Below the pieces are notes generated by a model that had not been told where the DNA came from, ran no database searches, and saw only the letters and a program-made list of their open reading frames with translations. From contig JAADJZ010000002.1 of the NCBI GenBank assembly GCA_011032825.1, forward strand, positions 1,674,001-1,738,000: a stretch of DNA of 64,000 bases, given 5' to 3'. Every line of letters begins with the position of its first letter. The first letter of the stretch is position 1. A program made the translations under genes and the position numbers. Origin of the DNA: Massariosphaeria phaeospora (Eukaryota; Ascomycota; Dothideomycetes; Pleosporales). Positions 55,575 through 64,000 of the stretch are shown here, piece by piece.

Positions 55575-56623
55575 ATGCCATACTCCCACCACAGCCACTC
55601 GGGCCAGTTCTGTGGACACGCGAAGAATACATTGGAAGAGGTGGTTCAGGCCGCAATTGCGAAAGGGTTTCATACGTTCGCATTGACAGAGCACATCCCT
55701 CGGCATCTCGAGGATTTCTACCCCGAAGAGGTGCGTCTTCTCAATCCGTATCCTAGTGAAGGATCCCTTTGCTGACGATCCGGTATTGTAGGACAAGACT
55801 CATACAGAAGAGACTCTTGTAAGACTCTTCGATGACTTCACCGTAGAAGCAGCTCGTCTTAGAGGGCTGTATTCAGCGCAGATCAACATCTTGATTGGCT
55901 TCGAGTCTGAATGGATCCGGCCGACGACGTTGACCATCATCCGGGACTTGCTCGCGAGATACACTTTCGATTTCTTCATGGGTTCCGTTCATCACACACA
56001 TACAATCCCGATCGATTTCGACAAGGCGACATACGAGAAGGCTCGGGAGAAGGCTGGAGGGACGGACGAGAGGCTCTTTGAGGACTATTTCGACTCTCAG
56101 TACGAGATGCTTCAAGCACTCAACCCACCGGTTGTTGGGCACTTCGACCTGATACGACTTCTAAGCGATGCACCCGACGCGGAATTCAAACAGCTTGGTG
56201 GCGTATGGAAGAGGATACAACGCAATCTCGAATACATTAGCTCGTATGGCGGCATCCTTGAGTTGAATTCGTCGGCACTGCGAAAAGGCTTGGCTCAGCC
56301 CTATCCATGCTTGCCCATCTGCCAGGTTTGTCACACCGCCTCTATGCTCGCTGCAGCATGAATTGATTTTTCTGACTCTTATCTCATAGATGTTCCTCGG
56401 CATGGGAGGGCGGTTCGCCATGTCCGACGATAGCCATGGGATCGATCAAATTGGCACCAATTACGCCCGTTTGCTGGCTTTCATTCACCAAGCCGGCATA
56501 AAGCAGATTTACTTCGCCGAGCCTACAATCCCGAAACAAGACACCCGCTTCCCGAATGCCAGCTTTTCAAGTATCGCTGTAGAAACGCTCACTCAACTTC
56601 CGTTCTGGGAAAAGCACCAGTGA
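55575..56623 (+). CDS. HIS2: Histidinol-phosphatase, PHP family
   Basis: Exons 55575..55730, 55792..56325 and 56390..56623; product 307 residues. The metal-binding residues of the PHP fold are visible in order: HHSHSGQFCGHA, LTEHIPRHL, IGFESEWI, GSVHHTHTIPIDFD, VVGHFDLIRL and the late SDDSHGID. DYFDSQYEMLQ and ELNSSALRKGL fit the fungal HIS2 group. The enzyme dephosphorylates histidinol-phosphate in cytosolic histidine biosynthesis. Intron 1 is 61 nt (GTGCGT to TTGTAG); intron 2 is 64 nt (GTTTGT to CATAG). Length is slightly below the yeast protein (about 335). Confidence 0.95.
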
Positions 56624-59427
56624 GAGCTACAGCCTACAGTTACTCTGCTGCTATTCGACCGGATGAAAACTTCTATTCATCCCTGTCCTTTGCCACCAGT
56701 CCCAGACGTTGACCGGGATTTTACAGACTCGCTGTACGTGTACTCCGTGGAGGTCAGCAGCGTGGGAGCCACCTATCAGCACCACGAATCGGGATGGTGG
56801 CACCATGCCCGTGCGGCTCCGGTAGGACTATCGCGCCCACGAAAACAATCTGGCTCCTTCCCGAACGGTTACGAGCAAATCCTTCTACACCCGCGTCTAC
56901 ACCTTCGAGGGCAGGTAGGACTATTCGTGTAAGCAGGGCCGTAGTCCGTAGGAAACACCACCGACCATTCGGTGCTATCGTACCCGATGGCATGCCGTGC
57001 GGATATCTTCAAGACGTGCGGTATCCAGATACGTCTACACTGACTGCATTGCGTACACGCTCGGTTTGAAGTACACACGCACAGTACATGCATTCTGCTT
57101 TTGCTTTTGTTGGTGGCTGAGAAAACGGTCTGATAGCTCGCTATCAACGGATGTAGATGCCGCGTGGTGACGGCAATCTGCGTGGGATGCGCCCTGGACC
57201 CTGCCGCTGCAAGCGCACAGTTTCGACCAATCCCACGGCGGCGCGGGGTCTGTTACCGTGTTTTTGGAATCCCAGTTCATGGCACATGGTGCTCCGGATC
57301 GCCTGCTGGCGGCTCTATCAGGACGCTGGCTGAGCTGTGTGGGCTTCCATGCAAGGCGATGGGGTGGACGAGGCATCACGTTTCACTGTCACACCCACGT
57401 GCGCCGGCACGGCCTAGCGTGTACATTCCGGATCGATACCGCCGCCACAAGCTGGGCAACCTTAAATGCAGAGCATATGTAGCAGCTCGAATACTCGAAT
57501 ATACATATTACCTTTACCGTGAGAAGCAGCGCCAGCTCAACAATTCTGCAATGGTGTTTGCAACCGTTTTCGGACGCAAGGCACTGGCCGCGGAAGCGGT
57601 AGCGGTTCCCGCTGCAGACCTCATGGTCGACTAGGATCTTGTGCTCCCGCCGAGCACGCACCGGACACTAGTCAAGAGAGTCGGCGCTACGTTTAGCGGA
57701 ACGTTGGGGTAGAGCTGTCCGGGGCATGTTCGAGGGTAGCGCGGCGACCATAGATAATCATGAGCCAGTGACAAGCAGCCTGCCGTGAGTCTAGACGCGC
57801 ATTGTTCTCGATCCTCAACGCTGAGGAATGGCGATCGCGAGGCCGCTTGCCTCGAGTGGGTATCACTGAGCAAGAGGAGCCTAGAGCAAAGCGTGTTACC
57901 TGTGCTAGAGTGCAAGTTTCAACGCTGATCACCAACGGACATTTATTCTAGACTTGCTTTTTGTCGTGTGCCACCTATGTAGACCGATTGCTGATGTGCT
58001 GCCAGGGTCCGCGTCCAGCTGCCCGAGACGACTGTGCGTAGGTACGAGTTCATCACTCACGGCGTCTCCAGGTCCGCATCTGTTTCCGCAGTTCACTCGA
58101 CATGTTGAGCTCCCCGCACGGGTCTAATGAAGTGATGTGGATGACTATTTGGGCCTGCAATGTCCCGCACTGATCCCGATGTATCGGCTTTCAGATGCCC
58201 ATAGGTGCAAGTATCCGGTTCAGACAAGTCGGTCAGCACACCGGGACCAGCTAGCCGATCCAGCTTGGAAGGATTGCCGGATCCAACAGCCTTGGAAGTG
58301 GTGTGGTACGAAGAATGTGGTGCACCGTTGTTCGACAGGATCGGGGGTTTGGGGCCCGTGGATGCAATGGGGTTGCACACTAGGTACCCCAGGTACGCCA
58401 TTTGACGAGAATAATGGCAGATACCTGGCCGTGGCCTGTACGCGCACAACTGCTCGCTATGCCAGAACTACCTAAAGCTTTGACTTGAGCGCCACCTAGA
58501 GCATCGTGTAGGTATTGCTTGGCTAGGGCGTGAGCATGCATGTGTCTCATACCCCACCACCCCACCTTGCTTAGCTATACGTGAAATAGTGCGTCTGCGG
58601 TAGAGAAAACAACTTTCCTATCACTCCCCGCGCGGTGGGAGACACTGGGAAGTTGCACAGTGGGCATGTCATATGTCTCTGTAAACCAATTGGAATGGAA
58701 TAGAGTGCGAGGTTTGTCTGAGCCTAGGTGGAGCAGCATGCTGCTGTTTCGCGAGCTCGAGGCGCGACTCGAGACTCAACACGGCACACATGCCGGACAA
58801 TTGGGAGGCGTCGGTCGGCGTCCCCCAGCCGAAGGTTGGATCCCCTATGGCTAGGCGAGTTCTTGTTCTTCTCAAACGTTGGGACATCGGGTAGGATGGT
58901 CCGGGAGGCGGACGAACAAAGGGGGGTGCATCCGAGTATGGTTAATGGTCACGGCCATGTACAGAAGGTGTGGACCATAGTGGAACAGTCGCCTATGCGA
59001 GGGGCTAAACGACCTGATGCAGTCCTGCAGAGCCAATCTGTTGCACGGCTTCATGTACTGCACTGCACTGACTGATGAACCCGGCCTGCCTTGCCTTGCC
59101 ATGCGGTGCCAGACCAGCAGCCTAAGCTCAAGCCATCGATACCCACTACAGAGCCTCCTGGGTCAAGTCCTGTACCTTCACCGCGTGCCTTTTAAAGGCC
59201 GGGCCCCCGTCCTCGCTCTAGCTGCTCTGTCCAATTCAATCCCCATCACTCTCGCCCATTTCTCTCACCAACCTCCAGTGTTCGCACTAGCACCTGCCTT
59301 TGCCCGGCGTGCCCCGCAGCAAGCACCGAGCTAGAAGCACTAGTTTCTATCGAAATATCTTCCTCCTCCTGTCCAAGTCACGGCTACATTCCACCGATAA
59401 TACATACCTACCCTTCCTGCCACCACA
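56624..59427. other. Gene-free region of 2.8 kb
   Basis: Between HIS2 and the FKBP gene. Frames of 60-160 codons overlap on both strands, but none shows a domain, good splice chain or plausible composition. The 59150-59420 part is a C/T-rich promoter and leader of the FKBP gene. Otherwise nothing recognised. Confidence 0.4.
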
Positions 59428-60787
59428 ATGGGCGTCCAGAAGCAAGTTCTAAAGAACGGCAACGGCGTCGACTTCCCCAAGAAGCACGACGAAGTGTCCA
59501 TGGAGTACACAGGTGAGGACCGGCTTCGCCCAGCTCCCGCACGCGTCATGGGCAAAGCTTACCAGGAGAAATGCAGGATGGCTCTACACAGAAGAAACGG
59601 CGGACAAGAAGGGCGACAAGTGAGTCTGCTGCACGGCGCCGATCGCTGCCAGATCGGGGACCTTGTCCAAAAGATGTCTTGCTGAACGATTCTCGCAGAT
59701 TCGACTCGTCAGTGGGCCGCGGCGACCTCATTACGCCGATTGGTGTCGGGCGCGTGATTAAGGGTATGTCGCTGCGCCTCCGTCTGCAGCCCGATGTTAA
59801 GTCCGGCGACATGTGCGGCTGGATAGTTATCTAGGACGTGTGCGAGCATGGACTGACGTGCTGCACAGGCTGGGATGAAGGCATTCTGGGCTCCAGCGCG
59901 ACCGAGCCCATGTCGCTAGGCGAGAAGTCGACGCTGACCATTTCCGCGTACGTAAAGCGCCCCATTGGCTCGCCTCTCTCTCTGACCTCTCTCCTCGACT
60001 CGTCGCTGCAGCTCCGCTAATACCTCATAGGGACTATGGCTACGGCGCCCGGTGAGTTGTTCTCTGCTGCTGTTCTGTTTCCTCCTGCTCCACCGACCGC
60101 CATCGGCTCTGCACCGACGACCCTGCCGCTGAGCCCTGCCGCCGCCCCGGAACGCGAGTCCGACCGAACCACAGACCAGCGATGCATACATGGCCCAGTC
60201 TCGACACTTTTGGCGCCCGCGCTGGTCGCAGGATTGCAGACGACGGGTTCGGCATGTCGGGCGCCTCGCCCTAGCCGTGAGCATCATCACTGAGACCGCT
60301 CCGTACCCCGAGCGTCCACTCTGCCACCACAACCCCAGACTTGCATGCCCGATTTCAACCATGGATTCTTCCACGACTATCAGCCTCTACTCCCCGCAAT
60401 TGCAGCAGGACCCTGCGCCCAATCCAGTAGAAGTTCCACCCTGGAGCATCGGGACCATCGACCTAGATATTTTTGGAAATTCTAAGATTGTGATAGCTGA
60501 CCAAGACTGATTTTCGTCTAGTGGCTTCCCAGGACACATCCCGCCGAATGCTACGCTGATCTTGTGGGTGCCCAACTCTCTTTTATCATCACGTTCGATA
60601 TCATCCGTCATCTACCTCAATCTCAGCACCATCACCTCCCCAGCCCAATGTCCGGGCGCAAACCACACCTCCACACCTCCATCCCAGTATCTTAGCACTC
60701 AGATGATCGGTCCACTGAACCAACCCGCTAATCTTGCTTTCCAGTGACGTTGAGCTCAAAGCCATCAACGGCAAGCAAATCAACTAA
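59428..60787 (+). CDS. FPR1: FKBP12-type peptidyl-prolyl isomerase
   Basis: Seven exons: 59428..59512, 59577..59619, 59699..59763, 59869..59947, 60031..60051, 60522..60563 and 60745..60787; product 125 residues. It reads MGVQKQVLKNGNGVDFPKK, then TGWLY, KFDSSVGRGD, IGVGRVIKGWDEG, MSLGEKSTLTIS, DYGYGARGFPGHIPPNATL and IFDVEL. The ligand pocket is present: Tyr of TGWLY, Phe-Asp of KFDSS, Val-Ile and Trp of VIKGW, and Tyr of DYGYG. About six residues (GSSATE region) are inserted between the GWDEG helix and MSLGEK compared with human and yeast FKBP12. Intron 5 is 470 nt, far longer than the others, and exon 5 is only 21 nt. It is a cytosolic isomerase and receptor of FK506/rapamycin. Symbol by orthology. 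Confidence 0.95.
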
Positions 60788-61252
60788 ACGCCCGTACGGC
60801 AGTCGGAACCAACAAGACAAGAGCCGGTATTCAACATATATCAAATCTACTTAGTACCCGTCCGCAATCCATCCGACCGATACCTTAGACCGCCGGGCCT
60901 ACCGAACCGTCATCTGCCCCTTGAACCCCCGAACGAACTCGACTGCCCAGTAGATCTGCAATACTCGCGGGAACAATAAAAATAGAGTATCACATTCACC
61001 ACCAATCTCACCGCCCACTCCCCCCATCTAACTCCACCAAACGAACGGACAGACAGACAGACAGCACAACAAAAAGTCTTGGATAGTTTCAATTTACCAT
61101 TTCCTTTCCAGATTCCCCTCAATCAGGGAGATCTTGTCTATCTTGGTCATGGAACGGACTGGTTGGGCTGGGTTGGTTCGTTGGGCAGTAGCGCTTCTCG
61201 GTCTGATCTAGTCCCTCAACTCACTCTCCTTCCATGGCAAAGGCCTGATGTG
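60788..61252. other. Intergenic spacer after the FKBP gene
   Basis: About 465 bases, C/A-rich, with an (ACAG)n run near 61048..61063. The long frame that follows is open back into this stretch but has no ATG here. Confidence 0.4.
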
Positions 61253-62482
61253 ATGGGTTTGGTTAACAGGGGCCTCTCTGGGCTATTGGTTCGATTCTTT
61301 TCTGGTCACATTCACTTTTTTTCTCCCCACATTATATGCCACGATGGGGGGGGGGCGCTACCTACAGCTACTACAATGTCATTACACTCGTCCCTTTTGC
61401 CTTCTACCCTCTACTCCGTGAGCCGAGCGTACCCACCCGCTCGAGCTGCTGAGCATCTGCCTAGGGGATCTACAGAAGGGCCGGACGAAAAAAGAAGTTC
61501 GATCCAGCTCCACGGCGTATTTCTTATTCCCCCAATCGCACTCGACTGCTCTGTTCCAATCCGATGCCCAGAACCACCGACCCATGGTATAATTGAGGTA
61601 ACGTTATCGTTAGTCCCTCATCCACCCCACCCATGCTTGCATCCATTACCTGCAAGTCACCGGACGTCGTGCAACCTCGCGTTAATCAGTGCGCGTGGTC
61701 CTCAATTGCAGAACTTCAGATTGGTCCGCAATCGAGAGGGCTGCCTGGCTGCACGACATACCGGAAAAGGGCAACGAAGAGAGGAGGGAAACAAAGAAAG
61801 AGGGTATAGCCCACATACTAAGGCTGCCGCGACATCGACAACGACATGGCATGGCATGCCATGGCTCACACCGACATTCGCGCCACCATCACGAACCCGA
61901 CCCCCAATCGCCCAGGATCCGATCCGGCTGGTCGGGAGAAGTCGTAGGGCGACCTCACGGCGATGGTTACCGAACGTGACCGAAGCGACACTGAGCCTAA
62001 TACCTCTCCCCACTCCCTATTTGCCGCCCTCGGTCCCTTATCTCGCTCGGCTTGCCGAGTGCCCAGTATCCATACATAGCCGCGGGCCCGAGCCTATGCG
62101 GGTCCCGCCCGACGCTTGGTGCAGCGCTGACAGGCAGGCTGGCAGCCGAGCGGCGGCAGTCGCGGGCGGCTGCCAAACGACCGGCCGGCATTTGCTTGCT
62201 TGCTTGGTTCCTTCCTGTTGCGTGAGGCTTTTGCAAAGTGTGGTGCTTTGTCTCACCTTGGACCTACCTGCCCCAGGCGAGGCGTGTCCCGCAGCACTTA
62301 TCCCCCACGTGCTGCTATCCGAATGGTTCTTTCGGCTGCGTATGTATGTACCATTCACACTCGTCACGTCTTACCCAAGCCCACCACACCCACCCGTACC
62401 CCCCGTTACTGACCGTGATGGACCGCTCGTTGTCATTTCCTCCGAGGAGGTAGACAGACAGTACGCACCACCCCACGTCTGA
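61253..62482 (+). CDS. Unusually long open frame, orphan; coding status doubtful
   Basis: From ATG 61253 the frame is open for 409 residues; it is open further back to about 61079 without ATG. It has no recognisable domain. Composition is rich in Pro, Ser, His, Arg, Leu and Cys and poor in acidic residues, unlike the real genes here and more like non-coding GC-rich DNA. A run of ten G at 61346..61355 lies inside, so any sequencing length error would break it. Two stretches look alike (EVTLSLVPHPPHP near 61600 and EATLSLIPLPTPY near 61990), hinting at an internal duplication. Could be an orphan gene, a long non-coding transcript region or chance. Confidence 0.25.
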   Translation: MGLVNRGLSGLLVRFFSGHIHFFSPHIICHDGGGALPTATTMSLHSSLLPSTLYSVSRAYPPARAAEHLPRGSTEGPDEKRSSIQLHGVFLIPPIALDCSVPIRCPEPPTHGIIEVTLSLVPHPPHPCLHPLPASHRTSCNLALISARGPQLQNFRLVRNREGCLAARHTGKGQRREEGNKERGYSPHTKAAATSTTTWHGMPWLTPTFAPPSRTRPPIAQDPIRLVGRSRRATSRRWLPNVTEATLSLIPLPTPYLPPSVPYLARLAECPVSIHSRGPEPMRVPPDAWCSADRQAGSRAAAVAGGCQTTGRHLLACLVPSCCVRLLQSVVLCLTLDLPAPGEACPAALIPHVLLSEWFFRLRMYVPFTLVTSYPSPPHPPVPPVTDRDGPLVVISSEEVDRQYAPPHV

Positions 62483-64000
62483 GTGGGATCTGACGAACAG
62501 TGATGCCAAACCTCTAAGCCACGCATCCGCATGTGAACAGTCCGCGTGCTGCATCCCTCGTGCTGCAACCCAGACCATCACCGCCAGGCCACCGCCAGGC
62601 CACCGCCAGGCCACCGAAAACACTTCTCTCCAGGGCCGCGGGCTACGAGCCGTTGGATCAATGCCGTAGTGTCGACGCACGCACAATCGAATCCGGTAAC
62701 TCGAGACCAGAATCAAATATCCGAATAGGCAGAAGCAGAAGCACGAGCACGAGTACGAGCAGACGAGGTCGGCACTCGCCGACCGTTCTTCCCTCCATCC
62801 TGGTCACTGGAGACCGGCAACCTACATGCCGTCTCACACCGATAGCGGGCCGCCCGCTCGCCTTTTGTGCCGCCGCACGCGCCCGCCGTCATCTGATCCG
62901 CCTCCCGCAGCAGCAGAAGCAGTAGAAGCAGGGCGCCGAGAGTAAGCCCAGGGCTGGAGTAAGCGGGACTCGTCCTGTCTTCGTATGACGTGGGATGACG
63001 CCAACGTAGACATATATTCTGCAAAGATGGATTGGGCGAAAGACCGGGTGATGGAAGGAGTAGGCCGCCGGGGGCCGAGAGTTCTGCACTCAAACGGCGC
63101 AGCACTGACTCTGTTCAAGGTTGCGTGTCGCTGGAAGTTGCAACGGTGCAAGGAGAAGGCTGCAGAGGGTGAGCAATCCTGCCGAGAATAGGACCGGAGC
63201 CTCGACTAGGGAGACAAATGGTGGATGTTACAGGCTGTTCGACCTTGTGAGCTCAGGCTAAGGGGGCAGTCACAGTAGCTGTGAATCCTCGTCCGAGTTG
63301 CTGCTGCATTTTCTTGAAAAAGGTAAGGTCTGAGCATCGAGCGCTAATCGCGAAACTCCATGGATGCTGCAATATGTGATTCGTTCCTGCCAGATATCAG
63401 TCCACTGATTGACCATTCAGAGGTGTGCTACGCCTCGGAGAACAAGGCGGATGAGCAAGTAGACTTATGCGTGTAAGACGGACGGGGAACGAGGGAAGTG
63501 TGCGCAGAAGCCTCAACTACGCATTTCGCACCTTGACCTCGCCAAAGCGGAAGATAGGTTGAATCTCCCGGTGGCTGTTCAAGTTCAGCGGAGATCGGCA
63601 TCGGCGCCAGGTTGTTTGCATGGAGAAAGTGTGATAGCGGACCCGAATTGCATCTTGAAGAGTCTCGTATAAAGACTACGCCGTATGTAGCGATCGTGAC
63701 AACGTCAAAAGTGACCGGCGCGTTTGGCGCCGCGGCCCTGTGGGTGGTGTGCGGTCTGACAGCTGCAGCCCAAGATTAGCACCTGTCAGATGCTCTAAGA
63801 AACAAAAACTCATGGCCCCGTATCTCACCCTCTCATTCTTCCATTACCTCCACACTCGTCTATCCACTCACGATTTCGCATATACTCAAAGGTTGACCGA
63901 TCAATGCAGCCAAGCCACATCCATGTCTCGAGACCCTTGTATGGCGACCCAACACCCTGGAGAGGGTCTGAGGAGGGGTAATCTGTTCAATTTAGGCATG
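62483..64000. other. Gene-free right end
   Basis: About 1.5 kb with no supported exon. Contains the 11-bp tandem repeat at 62581, a degenerate AGCACG/AGCAGA-like run near 62730-62765 and a GC-rich dyad-like GGCGCGTTTGGCGCC at about 63718. Confidence 0.4.
62581..62615 (+). repeat. 11-bp tandem repeat, three copies
   Basis: Unit CCGCCAGGCCA repeated three times without mismatch, then a partial CCG. Non-coding context. Confidence 0.95.

Noticed and set aside
57164..57634. 156-codon frame in the gene-free region after HIS2
   Set aside because: No domain, no splice partners and mixed composition; overlapping frames on the other strand are equally long.

Overview
The window is nuclear DNA from a filamentous ascomycete (Pezizomycotina). 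Genes are dense and intron-containing, with short GT-AG introns (mostly 45-110 nt) that often carry a CTAAC/CTGAC-like branch site. Gene content is typically fungal: an Erg28 homologue, Zn2Cys6 proteins, an AcuF-type C2H2 protein, a rhodopsin-domain membrane protein, DUF7580, a HET-like relic and fungal F-box-like proteins. Dothideomycetes is my guess for the class from this family mix, but the sequence alone does not settle it. I see no plasmid, phage, CRISPR or intact transposon.

Layout. 0-5 kb: the 3' part of a caspase-domain gene, a secreted M28 leucine aminopeptidase and an R3H-associated-domain protein. 5.6-10.3 kb: a full-length ABCC transporter on the minus strand. 12-16 kb: a GIY-YIG-like (T5orf172) protein with a C-terminal membrane helix, an intron-containing tRNA-Trp and an F-box-like protein. 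16.8-25 kb: a bestrophin-type channel, a POT/PTR transporter, a GNAT acetyltransferase and a rhodopsin-domain protein. 25.7-29 kb: an APH-like kinase with a likely N-terminal frameshift, a small unrecognised gene and an eEF1A-methyltransferase-like protein. 29.4-31.7 kb: two divergently transcribed secreted paralogues of unknown function. 32-39 kb: a KIN17 homologue, a HET-like fragment, a DUF7580 protein and an AcuF-type C2H2/Zn2Cys6 fusion, a grouping reminiscent of fungal allorecognition neighbourhoods. 39-49 kb: a housekeeping block with ERG28, galactose-1-phosphate uridylyltransferase, a Yip1-family protein, a RanBP1-domain nucleoporin-like protein, ribosomal protein uS17 and 3-ketoacyl-CoA reductase. 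49.6-60.8 kb: a zinc-finger protein with a duplicated Cys6 module, an F-box-like gene whose start codon may be split by an intron, a small hydrophilic protein, histidinol-phosphatase and FKBP12. 60.8-64 kb: no recognisable gene, but one unusually long open frame.

There is no operon logic; genes act independently. Several pairs are head to head and share short promoters: the uridylyltransferase with the Yip protein, uS17 with the ketoreductase, the two secreted paralogues, and DUF7580 with the AcuF-type protein. The most interesting items are the secreted paralogue pair, the two multi-zinc-domain proteins and the apparent split start codon. Exon coordinates were worked out by hand from splice signals and reading-frame continuity.
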